This document shows, piece by piece, positions 1 to 12,414 of a DNA stretch of 64,000 nt; within the stretch, counting starts at the first letter, position 1, and every line of letters starts with the position of its first letter. The notes under the pieces were generated by a model, which made no database searches, had not been told where the DNA came from, and was given only the letters and a program-made list of their open reading frames with translations. A program made the position numbers and the translations under genes. Location: assembly GCA_013423385.1 (NCBI GenBank), contig BLZA01000032.1, positions 124,001 through 188,000 on the forward strand, given 5' to 3'. Origin of the DNA: Naganishia liquefaciens (taxonomy: Eukaryota; Basidiomycota; Tremellomycetes; Filobasidiales; Filobasidiaceae).

Positions 1-1630
1 TCCCGTCGAGTGCGCCAATCCAGTATTCTTCCTCAACGCCCTGTCCAGCTATGGCGGACTTTACACCGAGCGAGTACAAACCGCCCATGGCGAGACGTGC
101 CATAAAGCTTTTCTTGCCAGTGTCCAAATGCCAGATGACAAGGACGTTCTCCTCGCCGACAGACAGAAGCTGAGCTCCAGAACCAGTGAAGGCGATGGCG
201 GCCACGGGGTGAGCATGCCAGTGATAGGTGGTGACCGGCAACGTCTTCTCCGGCAATTTGTGCAGAATGAAAGCGGACGTCTCGAGCTTGACTGCCGGAT
301 TGGCAGCTGTGAGCGATTCGAAAGCTCCACTTAGACCACGCCAGAGCAGTATCTGGCCAGCCTCGTCGCCAGTGGCGAACCACTCTTCTTCGGTATCTTG
401 GAGGAGTGACGCAACACCGCCATTGAGGTCCAATGGGCACCAAGCTGCACATGTCAGCTGATGTCGACTCGGCAGACGGATCCAAGCGGTGGTGTAATCG
501 GTCGTGAGAAGTCGCCGCACATATGCCTCATCGCCAGCCGTGGCGAGAAGATAAGTGCCTTTCGGCGACAAGGCCAGTGCAGTGGGCGGTCGAGGAAGAA
601 CACCGAGTTTTCGAAGGTTTCGGTTGACATTGTGGATTGAAGACCGCACATTGGACGAGCTGGCATCATTTGTGTTCAGTCTGATGGGTAGTTGAATGAC
701 CTCGTGTGGGTGATAACGAGCTGAAGAAGAATCAGTTCCAAGAAGCAAGACTGATGCACTGAACATACCAATCGAGTCGTGATCAACAGCGAATCCCATG
801 GAAGCGTAGATATAACCCTTGCCGCCGACAATTCCGACGGTCATCTGGGTGATCATACGTCGACCCTTCTCCTCCTTTTGCGACTTGTCCACCGCTTCCT
901 TATTCTTCTTCGCCTTTTTGAATTCTCGTGTAACATCCTCCTGCGCCATAGCAGCAGCGAGGTCGATAGATCGAATGAGGCGTCCATCCGTCCAATCCCA
1001 CACCTTGACAAGGCCATCTTCCGAAGCTGTGAGAACTTGCAATGGATTTGTCGGATTGAGGGCGTAAGAGATGATTTGCGCGGTGTGGCCGTCTGTGACG
1101 GCTGTTGGCGAGGGTAGACTCGAAACGTGATGATAGTCCGGAGCCTCGGCAGCGTGAATGTTCAGCGTTGAACCGGAGGCAAGGAAGTAGTATCTGAGAT
1201 AGAGTCAGCTAATATTCGAGATGACTGGCTCGGAATGAGAATCTCACCTTCCATCCTGTGTCCATACCGGAGCATAGGCATTACTCGGCTTTTCCACGAC
1301 CAAGCAGCTCTTCCACTCTTTAACATCACCTTCAACTTCTTCGTCGTCATCCTCGCGACGGGTTTTCCTTGCAGCTTTCGCTAGCAGTCCCGGATGCTTT
1401 GCCAGGTATTCTTGCGCAAATTTGTCGAAGGCAGGTTCATCCAAGTTCAAGGAACCGCTCTTTTTGCGCAGACGCTTGACGACATGCCTCGGCAAGACCG
1501 AGACGTCTACCGTTGCACCTTCAACATGTTCTGCATGAACGGCCTTTTCTTTCCCCTTGGCGGAAGGTGTCCGGCGGGGAGTCGATGAATGAATCGGTAG
1601 TCTAGACGTCGATGCTTCGGGAGACTGCAT
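1..1630 (-). CDS. NAN1: WD40-repeat U3 snoRNP protein, WDR75/Nan1 (Utp17) type, 3' end missing
   Basis: The gene runs off the left window edge, so only the N-terminal part is present. The family is part of the t-UTP subcomplex of the nucleolar small-subunit processome, needed for pre-18S rRNA synthesis and processing. Seen: a basic, acidic-patched N-terminus (VVKRLRKKSG, EDDDEEVEGDVKEW), then WD40 blades such as LTASEDGLVKVWDW and, near the edge, YHWHAHPVAAIAFTG followed by LLSVGEENVLVIWHL; that HWH...LLS.GEE..LV.W pattern is typical of WDR75. Two introns are visible: 1194-1247 and 721-768 (GTATGT donor, in-frame length of 48 nt). The chosen start is MQSPEAS at 1630. The frame is open upstream to 1846, so a longer N-terminus (MLNSWLSKGG) is possible. 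Confidence 0.75.
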
Positions 1631-3640
1631 GACTATCGAGAAGGGGAATATATACCTGGAAGATACGGCTGTCCGGCAGAGGGTGTCGCGCGAGATTATA
1701 TGAACTGGGCAGCCCGCATGCTTTTCCTGCGCGCTTGGCCAAAATTTCGTGGCTTGTTCGGGCTGCGCTTTTTTCTTCGGCCGCCGAGCGGCAGACGCGT
1801 ACGGTTCATCACTATCGCCACCCTTAGACAACCAGCTGTTTAGCACTAGACCTTCCTGAGTCGTCTTGCGAAATTGTCTGGACAGCTGTTACGGTGATTA
1901 CAAATCGCGAGACGTCCCTTTGAATCTACTCACATAAGAAATGCATGTCTCCCGCTTACTCTCCAGCTTCTGTGGAAAAAGCTCAGCTCAGTTACGGCTT
2001 CAGCTACAATGGAGGAATGCACAAAGGTATCAGTCTGCTTCCCTCCAACCTGACAATCGGACATTCTGCTGCACCAATGATTCGGCGATGAATGTCAAGG
2101 GCTCATGCCTTTGGGAGTAGCTCATGTCCATCACCACGGAGGTAAGAGAACAGCAAGTTTCTGCTTGAAAGCATTACGCTTTCGCTCGATTAGACCAGGC
2201 GATGGCAGTCGCGGATTCCAGAAGGGTCGACAACGCGTTGTCTTCTCAGATTTTCCAGCAGAAGCATTTAGTGTCAGAACACATCGACAAGTGGTATCCC
2301 TACTTCTGGACCAATAGGTGAACGTTGTGGTTACGGAAGCCCTCCCAGCCAAAGCCGTTGCCGGGGGAATCAGTCCACGAGGAGCTTATCGGGACTATAT
2401 ATCTAGCAGACAATTATGCAGTCACCTTCGAGCGAGCTTTGCCTCGCTCTCAGATCCGGCTAGGTATCTGTCGGCATTTCGCGCGTCCCTTGCATCTGCC
2501 AACTTCGAGACTGGTGTTCATCACAGCACGTGTACACGCGGGGCGGCTTCGTTCTTTCGAAGAAATCTCTTCATTTGGAAAAGCTTCTATCATTTTTCTC
2601 GTGCGTTATATATCCTCCAGCAGGACGCTATACACGAAAATCGTTATCTCCTCTCTGAATCCTTGTGTCTGAAGCGAGGTCTCCAAAACCAGACCTCACT
2701 TCTAACTACGGGTATATCGTTGTATAAGAAATCTATTCAATGAGCAGTATCATGGTCAGCATTCTCGTTGCCTCGAACACCTTCCGTTGTTCCCGGTGAT
2801 CTCTGGTCACGCGTTTTGACTCGATGTTTCAGTAATCACCCGGTCTGAACGGGCAAAGATGATACTTAGCCTTTGATCCTGATATTGTCATGATAGCGAA
2901 GGTCTCGTTATAGCTGCTCTGCGTATAGACTATATGTCTCCATATCGGTGAGACTTCCCAGCATCAATCTCGCGTCCCGATTTCGCTCCCGAGTCAAACG
3001 TGAACGATGTCAACACGTTGAGTTTGTTTATTCGTGAGGGCCCACCGTACAATAGGAGTCATCGCATCGTAGAGGATATGGACTGAGATGCAACATACTC
3101 TGTATGCAACCAGATATGCAACTTGAAATCGAAAATCGTCAGGCAAATTGATTCATAGGTTGCCCAAAATAAGCGTTGAGCTGTCGATCGAGCGTCAACG
3201 ATGGGAATGGCCTGTGTGGGCAGCCGACCATGTACAGACAATAACTGAGAACCCCTACCTTGAAAGCTCCTGCAAGGACGTCCTGCAGAAACTCCTCCTG
3301 ATACAAGCTCTCTCATGGGCGCCCTACGGACAACAGCAAGTCATGGTGAATATGGACGGACAAGCCACAATTCGGCAAGGGATGCCAAGGCGGATATGGC
3401 CGAAAGGAAGAGGAATCCTTCATGTGGCAGGCGTCCGGCGCTTTGATGGATCATCTGGCCATTCTGTGCTCGTTGTTATTGTTATACCATCTGTGTGGGA
3501 TGGATCTGCAAGCATATTCATTATGAAATACTTGATCTCGCTTCCACAAAGACCTAGGGGCTGTGCGTGCGAATAAATAAATAGCTCTCGTGGACGTTAC
3601 AACAATATCTCGCCTCAAGCACTCTCGCGTTGCTCACGGC
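1631..3640. other. intergenic stretch with no supported gene
   Basis: Between the divergent NAN1 and first CFEM gene there are only short open frames (for example plus 2318-2743 and 3148-3576). They lack recognisable domains, credible splice partners or conserved-looking motifs. The sequence is AT-richer than the flanking genes. The promoters of both flanking genes must lie here. Nothing else could be identified. Confidence 0.5.
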
Positions 3641-4626
3641 ATGAAGCTCCCTTCGCTCCTATGGCTCAGCATGTCCATGGTTTCTGCGGTACGTTCATCA
3701 CCTTGACCTCGCTTCAAATCGGCGCCGATGTTCTCGTGAACAGAGTCTTAATTCCCGCCAGGCTGCTGGGATTCCGGACAGTTGCAGTTCCATCTGCGGC
3801 ATTGCGGCGATCGTCGAATCCGTGAGTGCTTCTCGCGAATAGATCGAGGCTCCCTGACTAATTGATGCTGAGCTTGGCTAGTCGACGCAACCCCGAGTAC
3901 GCCTCATGTCCTCGTCCGTCTCGTATTTCCAGAACTTATCCTGAATTCGTCAGTGCGACCTATCGGATGCCGCTTGTCTCTGCGCAGACAACGGCTGGGC
4001 TATGTCGTTTCAGCAATGCCTCAATGAGATCTGTCCAGTAAGCACCTGAAACCAAGCCCTTCCGTATAAGAAGCTGATGGCATGCATGCTAGCCCGATTC
4101 CGTGCAACAGCTCTATCAAAGCTGGTACGATCAATGCCAATTCCTCGGAGTTCCACTAGCCAATTCACCTTCGTAAGCTTCATGCAGAACTTCTTCTAGC
4201 AAGACTTGACATTCACCCTTTCTTTCGTCATGACAGCATCACCGGAAGCATTACCCTGCAGAGCATTCCCGGACCCGTCTCTACCGCTACCGCTTTTTCG
4301 AGGTGTGGACCGCGCTCTCATTCTGATTCTTCTTCAGCTAATGAGATCACCTTCGCCATAGCGTCAAGTCAGTCTTCCAATCCGCCATGGGCGAGGAATT
4401 CGCCAAGGCGAGCGCGTCTTACGCTGCCGAGCTGAGCGCCGCCGCCACTCAGATGGCAGAGACGACGGGCGCGGTGTCCCCGATGGTGACGCCTTTCACC
4501 TCGAGCTCACCTTCTGGTGCCCCTTCCGCTATACCGATGTCTGCTGGTAATATGCTCTTCCCATCAGCGGGTCTTTGGGCGGCTCTATTCATGGTCTTCG
4601 CATTCATGGGACTTCTAGGGAAATAG
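3641..4626 (+). CDS. CFEM-domain GPI-anchored surface protein (first copy)
   Basis: CFEM proteins are fungal eight-cysteine extracellular proteins; some bind heme or iron, others act in the cell wall. Seen: a signal peptide (MKLPSLLWLSMSMVSA), then the CFEM cysteines in order (DSCSSIC, CDLSDAACLC, QQCLNEIC, DQC) with the family's acidic residue in CDLSD. A Ser/Thr-rich stretch follows, then a hydrophobic end (LWAALFMVFAFMGLLGK) typical of a GPI-attachment signal. Exons: 3641-3688, 3762-3821, a 15-nt microexon 3882-3896 (STQPR), one starting at 3954, and further short exons to the stop at 4626. All junctions GT-AG. The second CFEM gene at 7942 has a microexon at the same place. The ligand cannot be read from sequence. 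Confidence 0.82.
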
Positions 4627-5032
4627 CACGAAACACGACTTCTGTGACATTGTATGCGCGACCGGGCCTGCCAGTTTTTATTTCAAGCTCGTCAATCTAG
4701 CGAACGACTAGAGTATCACAGATATCACTATATCCAGCATGCAGCATCGAAGCGGGGCAAGATCAAGGCTCAATCACTGGCACTATCGATACCCGATTTC
4801 ATCGGCGCAGCGACTGAGAGATTACAGCCGGGCAGACACATCATAGACCGGAGAGGCCAGCCATTCAGAAATTGTGTTTGAAGGACGTTCCACTTATCTT
4901 TCAAATACATTCGATCTAGGATGGACGACAAGTAGACTATGTGGAAGACTGTGTATCTGCAGAACAGCCGGAACCTTGCGGGGATCGCTCGTCAATGACG
5001 GTGAGGCCGTTCTCCCACTATACTGCCACGCG
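4627..5032. other. intergenic, convergent 3' ends
   Basis: Lies between the 3' end of the first CFEM gene (+) and the 3' end of the serine-rich frame on the minus strand. Only short frames; nothing identified. Confidence 0.4.
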
Positions 5033-6522
5033 TCAGGGGAAAACTTCGCATGGAGGTGAACTACTCGCCTTTTCTGAATATATGCTATCGCCTGGAAATG
5101 ATGATGTATTCTCCATGTCGAATGAATAGATGCTGGAGCCCGTTAGATTATTTTTCGGATCTTCGTCAGCCTCACAATCCTTACGAGGGGGTCCATAATT
5201 TCCCTCTTGATCGATCATACCCAACTTCCATGCGATATGCACGAAGTCAGCTAATGGATCGTCACGGTGGCTTGACTGATGCAAAAAGCAAGTTTCGCCG
5301 TCGCTAGTCTGATGGTGTCCTGATCCAGGTGTAATTGGGAAAATGTCCGAAGAGACGGACGTCGGTCGAACAACGGATGTTAGAGGAGTCGGAAATCTCG
5401 GGATATCACCCAACGAAGAGAATGAGGTACGTATAGAAAGAAAAGTATTCGGAGTTGAAGGGCTTTGGCAGGACACAACATCTGCATTTGTCGTTGATAC
5501 AGTACTAGGGCTTCTGGAACGATATACGAGATCCTCCTGAGAGGTGATATTAGCGGATACTGATAGAGAAGCCCCTGATCCAAAGCTTTTCGGACTCACG
5601 ACCGGGATCTCTGTGAGACAGCGAGCAAGAGTTCTCTTCCGTTCGATTGTTGATTCGGTGGCTTTCGTGAAGTTCTTCCAACTCGGTAATGCTCCGCTGG
5701 AAGTCGTTCGAGGCCTGAAGCTGTACACCGGCTCTACAGCGTTCGGGATCGCTACATCATCCGATTGGCTATTCAAGCTCAACCTCGAGAGTGCCTCTTT
5801 ATTCGATTTAAGGGACCGCACATCACCTCCAGCATTGTGAGGAGAATTCGGAGGAATCGTGATTGGATTGTCTCCCTTGGTGAGCCATAACAGACCTTTA
5901 AGCATTCTGTTTCCTGAGCTTATGTCTGTGTCTGTCAGAGAGGAGTATTGACTTTCAGTCTCAGAATGGAGCTCCTGATATTCTTTCAGCCCAATGGAAG
6001 ATGCCGCAAGACTAGGGGGGGACTCAGTGACGATTCGCCTCGCTCCAGCTTGCAATAAGCCGGACATTTTGTTGACAACACAAGTGCAGGGTCATTTGTC
6101 CCACATATCTGAAGACTGTTGTCCACTGGAGAATTGTTTGCCCCACCCTGCGGCGGCTTCATGGTTCCTTCAGGCCAGCCAGAGCTGGTCCCTTGGCATG
6201 AAAAGATAGGCGATTCCCCGGAGGACTCCGGCCAAAACCAACCTCCCAGCCCCATACCGCAACTCCACTTCTTTCTTCTCGAACCCTGATTGCCTGAGAA
6301 CAATTTCCTGCGGGATGGCCTTGCCGTTTCTTCGCTTGTGCTCGGATCTTTTTGCTTCTTATGCAAATGCGAGCGAAACATTGCCCGGAGTCTTTTCAGA
6401 CATTTCTGCTGCTCGTCCCCTCTCTGCTCCTGAATATGCTCCGTCTGCCCCTTGCGCAGCTTTGAGAACATCTCGATGACTGGTGATGGTCGGATACTCA
6501 ACTGAATGACCTCTATCAACAC
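5033..6522 (-). CDS. unrecognised serine-rich protein, two overlapping frames
   Basis: Not recognised. Two long open minus-strand frames overlap. The upstream one (6522-5986, probably open further upstream to about 6590) starts with a helical, charged segment (EMFSKLRKGQTEHIQEQR) and turns basic. The downstream one (6067-5033) is Ser/Thr-rich with low-complexity tracts and a short acidic segment (GMIDQEGNYGPP). No catalytic motif, signal peptide or membrane segment is visible. The frame change falls around a run of seven C (plus-strand G run 6015-6021). It could be an undetected intron, an assembly indel or a true frameshift. The frames read as protein-like, but the exon structure is unresolved. 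Confidence 0.4.
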
Positions 6523-6599
6523 CAGATCCGCGTATTTGCTGAGTGATTTTCCAAAAGGGCTCTTATGTACGAGTGGCTTACCGGTCTGTAGGCGTTGAA

Positions 6600-7941
6600 T
6601 GCGCGATACCGGGACTACCCGCTGCCTCCTCCAGCTAGCAGAAGGTGCTTTAGATATGCACTCCGCAGCCAGTGAGAGGGATGAAGCACGTCATAGCCAC
6701 CTTTTTGTCCATCTGGCTCTCCCTTGTTCCAACAAAGGTGTTCAATCTGCCTTGGCAAATGCAACACCTTCGCTTTCTGAATCTCGGTCGCCCGTCAGCG
6801 GACCTGGATGGTTGAATGCTTGCCATCGTCCGTCAAGCATGAGGTTTTGTTTCACTGGACGCTGGGAGTCGGATTATAACTGTCGTCGACATACAAGTCA
6901 CACCACTGCGCCATTGAAATGCATGGTCAGCGATTCAGCTTCAGTACAGGAGCGGGATGCCATCGTGAACACCGCGACGCGCAATGCTTTCCGTTAGGGT
7001 TTCATAGCTGCCTTGCGATTCTGTAGAAAGGTACTTCACTGCACAGCTTCATGACCTCGTTCCATCTTTAAGTTGAGCAGTTCGTACGTGGCATGCATAT
7101 CGTCGACTCCGCCTATCGTCCAAGGCCCTTGACAGCCCGCTCGACGCCTTTTCCTCCGGTGAGCCGCAAAGACCCCGTAAATGCGCCTCTCCAGCGATAG
7201 AAATCGCCGACGCCAGTTGACGGAAAACGTGTAGGGTAGCATCTTCCTGCTGACAGACCCGCCACGCGGAAGCATGTCTGACCTCTGAACCACGATGCTG
7301 ACCCGTTATGAAACGCCTTGAAAGAACTTGCGACTGAAGGGCTGCATCTAGCAATAACACGCTGGGGATTCAGACGATATAGCCACCACAGTCAGAAGTA
7401 AAGCCGGGGCCGAAGTTAGCAGCTTGGGGACTTTCCGTTTACGGGCGCAGACTGATGAGATTGATGAGGGTCTGAAAGCGGCGGAAAATGATGAATCAAA
7501 AATCGATTGAAGACTGGACACTCCTCGCCATCGGCCCGTTCTCTTGGTGATAGCTTCGTGCCCATGCCTGAACTGCACTCATGAGCAGCTGTACATCTAA
7601 TCTTTCCGCACAGGTCGCTCGCTCGTTACCAGTCACCGTTGACCTTTCACTGCATCAGACGAAAGTGCCTTTCCATCAAAGCCGATCACTCCGTTGAAGG
7701 ACCATCAGGCGGGATCACGTAACAGATGGAAGATTGCTGGAGATGGTGAGGCTTTCGCAGCAACGGGATGAACCAGGAAAGGTTGATCCGATTGGTCGAG
7801 TGAAGTGGACAATAAAGATGTATATATAGAGATGATGCACGGCTGAGAGATGGACCGCGACACTGACATCTCGAGGTTTCGCTTGACTGCCCTCTTACAT
7901 TTACTTGACTTTTTCACCAAACCTAGTCTCAAATACTTACA
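6600..7941. other. intergenic stretch with no supported gene
   Basis: Contains the probable promoter of the second CFEM gene and short minus-strand frames (7036-7293, 7348-7578), basic and without recognisable domains. TATATATAGAG at about 7821 is a possible TATA element about 120 bp before the CFEM start. No gene can be supported. Confidence 0.4.
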
Positions 7942-8830
7942 ATGAAGCTCGTCGGCCTCGCCATCACCCTCAGCCTCGCCGCTCCCCTCGCCGCCGCCGC
8001 TTCCTTGCAAATTCGACAGCAATGGGACGACCTGCCCGACTGTTTTCGGATTTGCTTCGGGCAAGCCGTCACGAATAATGTATGTCAACCCTATTCACTT
8101 GCCACGACAGTTTGCTGATATTTCCTCCAATGATAGAAAGGCGTAAGTGTAGTGTCTCTACCGGTTTGATGTGGTTACTGATAGCCTTGACCAGTGCGCA
8201 CTCGATGACATTGCATGTTTCTGCGCCCAACAACAGCTCATCGATGCCCTGACCTCTTGCGTTTCTGATACATGCAAAGTGCGTCTCCATTCCTCTATTA
8301 TTCGCCGGCCTTGGTCTCATTCCCCGTGAATTAGGGCGACGAGATCAGGACCTCTATCGGTTTTGGCACTGCCTATTGTGCAAGCGGGGGAGTACAGATC
8401 ACGCCCTCGGTCTCGATGATTGCGGATAGTAGCAATCCCGTAGAGCCGAGCGGTGTCGAGGTTACGGCTACCGTGAGCGTAGAGGACAGCGCCACGACGA
8501 CCGAGTAAGCTCCATTTCATGTCGTTTCGCGAGAAGATAATCATTGACGATAAGATCCATCGAAATCTAGTGACTTCGCACCGACGTCCGTTATTGAATC
8601 TGTGACAGTTTCACTCACCGGTGTTGGCGCTAACGCCAGCACCCCCTCGAGGTAAGACTCTCCGTCATGACAAACCGACAATCACGCTGATCCATGCTCT
8701 CGGCAGCGCGGCCTCGACTGCTGCAACGTCTGCGGCGGCTTCGGCGACTCAAAGCGGTGCAGCGATGGGGCTGGTCATGCCTCGTACGGGACTGCTTGCG
8801 GGTCTTCTTGCCGTCGTTTTGGCCATGTAG
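7942..8830 (+). CDS. CFEM-domain GPI-anchored surface protein (second copy)
   Basis: A second, more alanine-rich CFEM protein. Seen: a signal peptide (MKLVGLAITLSLAAPLAAA), then the eight cysteines in the CFEM pattern: CFRIC, then CALDDIACFC with the acidic position, then SCVSDTC and AYC. A Ser/Thr-rich linker and a GPI-type hydrophobic tail (RTGLLAGLLAVVLAM) follow. The exon chain is 7942-8079, a 6-nt exon 8137-8142 (codons KG), one starting at 8195, then three more ending at 8830. All introns are GT-AG and the frame stays open. Skipping the 6-nt exon would also keep frame but drop two residues before cysteine 3. Family role: surface protein, sometimes heme or iron capture. The ligand is unknown. 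It is probably an old paralogue of the gene at 3641. Confidence 0.82.
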
Positions 8831-9004
8831 ACACGCCGACCCGATGTTCGTCATCGCTGGCTCTTGTAATTCCCGGCAACTTGACCCCGCCTACCCGTCG
8901 ATCGCTCTGTTTTGTTTTCGTGTCCCCTGCGTTGCTTGGCTGTCGTATTTCGTATCTGCATTATCCTATCTTATTGTATCCTGAATCTTTCCTGTCTGCC
9001 AACC

Positions 9005-10188
9005 ATGTCCCGCCCATATACATCGGCCAACAGGTTCGCAGCGCTAGACAGCCTCCCCATCGAGCGCACGCCCGTACAGCGGCAGACAAAGCCGGCCAAC
9101 GGACACGCGCACGTCAATGGCAAGGCCCAATCAAATCCGACGGTCGTGAATGGGAAGGCCAACCCAGGCAAGGCATCCAAGGACCGTACATCGACGTCAT
9201 CCATCCAGGATGTTCCATCCATGGAGAGCACCACCACCAAACGCTCAGCCAAAAAGCAAAAGACGCGTGCCGTCGCCAAAGCAACACCGACGCCCGCCGC
9301 TGCTGTACCTGTCAAAGTCGATTGGGAAGTCCCGCGCAAGACCCTCCACGCGAGCATCGGCTTCCTCGTCCTATACCTCTACGGCAACCGCCCGCCGAGC
9401 GTATGGCCCCTCATTCGTGGACTCGCCGCGACGGGCGCACTCATCTACCTCGTGGATCTCGTCCGTTTGCGATCACCCGCATTTGCACGGACGTACAATG
9501 CCGTGCTCGGTCCGCTCATGCGTGAGAGCGAAAAGACATCGGTAAATGGGGTCGTGTGGTACTTGATCGGTGTGACATGGACGCTCGCCGTTTACCCTCG
9601 AGACATTGCCGTCATCGCCATCCTGACGTGAGTCCCCGCCGCTGTGCTTGCCGTCCCGTTTGCGCTGATCCCTCCTCCAAAACAGCCTCTCCTGGTCTGA
9701 CACCGCAGCATCCACCATTGGCCGCCTTATCGGACCCCTCTCCCCCTCCCTCCCCTCCCACGTCCCCCTCATCCCGGCCCTCCCCTTCGCCGCGCGCAAG
9801 TCCCTCGCAGGCTACCTCGCCGCCGCCCTCACGGGATCCCTCATCTGCCTCGGATTCTGGTGGAACGGTCGACATGCCGGGTGGCAGCCACACGCCGGGG
9901 ACGCCGGCTGGTGGTTCCTCGATTTCGCCGGTGTGGAGCGCGGCAACGGGTTCGGGCGGATGGCGCTGCTCGGGAAGCCGTTGGGGCTTTGGTTGAGTGC
10001 GCTGGTGCTCGGGTTTGGCGGTGCGACCGTCGAGGCTATCGGTCAGTGACCCATACTTGTTATGGTTTCGCCAATGCCCTCGTGCTGACTCCTGCGTAGA
10101 TCTCAATCTCGACGACAACATGACGCTTCCGATTGGTACCGGTGCTCTGATGTGGGCGTGGCTCAGTATCGCAAAGTACATCTTGTAA
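9005..10188 (+). CDS. DGK1: CTP-dependent diacylglycerol kinase (Dgk1-like), ER membrane
   Basis: Dgk1 phosphorylates diacylglycerol to phosphatidate with CTP at the ER/nuclear membrane, opposing the Pah1 phosphatase. Seen: a roughly 100-residue low-complexity N-terminus, then the family core beginning VDWEVPRKTLHASIGFLVLY. Next come further membrane helices, the conserved LSWSDTAASTIGR block, and the terminal NLDDNMTLPIGTGA motif followed by a last helix. These three blocks are characteristic of the CTP-using phosphatidate cytidylyltransferase/Dgk1 superfamily. Introns 9628-9685 and 10042-10099, both GT-AG. The start at 9005 (MSRPYTSANRF) is the first ATG ahead of the low-complexity region with a good context (AACCATGTC). 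An in-frame ATG at 8912 is less likely. Confidence 0.88.
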
Positions 10189-10500
10189 GCGCAGCGGACA
10201 CTTCAACAGGTCAAGCCGCAGCGCAGGTCACCGCGAGACGTCTGCGAAAAGCAAAAGGAAAGCCGAGGCTATAATCTAGGAAGATGTATACAGTACTATT
10301 GCATAGATTGAATGTTTTCGTCAAGGGCTAGGCTGGGCTGTCCATACTTGGACCTTTGAGGTTCATATCTATGGTCATATCAGAGTCTCGTATCACAAGG
10401 TCATCCGCTACAGGGTTACGGTCAAACATCTCGAAATCTACGGTATACCTCTACGCCAAACGTCAGTCAGCAGTCCTCGTCATGCCACACCCACTCACAG

Positions 10501-12414
10501 TTACAGGTCTAGATGACGCATACTTCGGTCGTGCTTGATCTCGATCATGGCAGGATCATTCAGCCTCAACTGCTCCCAAATCGGATCCACATCCGGTCCA
10601 TCCAAATCACCCGCGCCGTCCCAACCCTAGCGTATCATCAGCAACCGCTCATCACTACCCACACAAAGACCGCCGGCGACTCACCCAGCACCAAACATAT
10701 TCCGGGCCCGGCACAAACTTCAAGATCTCGTTCTCCTCGGGCACAAACAGCCGGTCATGCGGACCGTACCACGTTCGGTCCTGCGGATCCGTCGTCGGGT
10801 CCTCGGGCATGCCGCCGATACGCTTGTAGCCCCGGATCGCAGTCAAGTTCCGGCGGTCCGGGTGGATGATGTCATAGACTCGCTGATAAGGGGGGATTCC
10901 GGAGGTGTGAGAGATCGTGCGCAGGGGGAGGAGCAAGAGGGCCTACCTTGTCGTATGCGAGCTTGACACGCGGGACCATGATAATTCGTCCGTATCCGGC
11001 GTTGAAGTAATCATCTATGCCCTCCGTCAGAATATTGGGCCCCATATCGCATTCTCAGATGGACACGTACTGCAAATCAATCCACATTCCGAAGCGGAAC
11101 ACTCGTTCTCCGCCAGTCGCGCCATTCGGAACTTGACGGGGTTGGGCGCATAGAACGGCGCCGGGTCGAGCACGGCGATTCCGTTCCAGCATGATTGAAC
11201 TGTTTGGGGTGCAATATTAGCGACAGCTCGCGAGCGCGCAAGAGGGGTTAGTCTGACGGACCTTGAATCGGCAAGTGGTTCTGGAATCGTTTTTCCGATT
11301 CAGTGTGGTGGAAGATTTGCTCAAACGGTGCATTCTCCAGCGCTGTGCCGTTGATATCTCGTGCGACCCAGCTGTGGAGACGATGTTAGTCTCTTGCGTT
11401 CGAGCAAGGCTTGACCCAAACGTACTTGTCGTAGAATACCGGCGCGCCCTGATTCCGTGCGTCAGTGTCTTCGTGTCTAATGAGGAACGCCACGCACAGA
11501 CTCACGATATCATCATGGAACATGTAATCCGCCGCACACGTAATTCCTGCATTCTGCCGCCTACTCTGCCAAATCAACTCGAGCACATCATCGACGCACG
11601 GCAGGATGTCGTTCATAAAGATGATACTGTCAAACATTTCGCCCTCGGTATCCCGGAGTTCCCAGAGCGGGACCATGGCGGCGTTTCGTACCTCGGCAAG
11701 GTATTCGATTCGATGGTTGAATTGTCCACGCGTACGCATGGACGTACGGATGATGATGCGCATGCCGACGGTACGTGCGAGCGCGTCAAAGATCTTGAGG
11801 AGCGCCTTGGTCTGGTCCGAGGATCCGTTTTCGTAGATGCTGACGTAGACGTTTTGGTACCCCAGTACGGCCGACACGCGGAACAAGGTGGCGAACAGGT
11901 CGGGAATAACGTCAAACGAGTTGTACAAGTTGATGGCGATAAAGTACTTGTGGTTGCCGCCCGAGAAATCACGCTTGATCTGCTGAGCGCGTGAATCCGC
12001 GAGCTCCAACGAGGACGCTGCCGAGGCACCAGTCCCACCACCACCACCGAACCACCCGCCATGCCGCTGCGGCTTGAACCCAAACAAGGGTTTGTACCGC
12101 TGGTGCACCTGCTCAACGTACGGCTTCTGCGGCGTCCGCGTGCACTCTTTCGTATGGTGTGCACTCAGACTGCCGATAATCTCGAGGATCCTGAACCGCT
12201 GATCGAGCGTCGGCAACTCGATCATCCGACTTAGGCGTGATCCACCGCCGATGGCGCTGCTCCGGAGTCCGCCCGAATGGCCGCCCGTCCATGCGGTGCT
12301 CGAGGGCGGGGAAGAGCGGAAGATGGTGGCAAAGATGAGGCCGACGAGGATGCCGAGTGCGAGTGTGCCTGCTGTGGGGAGCCTTCTGCCCCATGCTGTT
12401 GCTGACTTGACCAT
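10501..12414 (-). CDS. GT69-family mannosyltransferase, CAP59/CMT1 type, type II membrane protein
   Basis: The family holds the cryptococcal capsule-associated proteins CAP59 and CMT1 (alpha-1,3-mannosyltransferase); the Golgi location is known for relatives. Seen: a short cytoplasmic tail, one N-terminal membrane anchor (TLALGILVGLIFATIF), and the catalytic core with YFIAINLYNSFDVIP, VSIYENGSSDQTKALL, the FMNDILPCVDDVLELI metal/donor-site block and GITCAADYMF. After several introns the core ends with VPRVKLAYDK and YDIIHPDRRNLT. The start used is MVKSATAW at 12414. In-frame ATGs at 12447 and 12459 would only lengthen the tail. The end at 10501 follows an intron after VWCW. A further downstream exon (about 10450-10330) is open but could not be joined in frame. 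It lies just downstream of the seryl-tRNA synthetase on the same strand. Confidence 0.82.

Noticed and set aside
2318-3576. Plus frames 2318-2743 and 3148-3576 as possible genes
   Set aside because: No domain, no conserved-looking motif, poor codon pattern and no splice links; treated as intergenic.
10330-10455. Extra 3' exon of the GT69 gene (frame reading YTVDFEMFDRNPVADD)
   Set aside because: It looks protein-like, but no GT-AG junction brings it into frame with the KHDR exon; the simpler stop at 10501 was kept.
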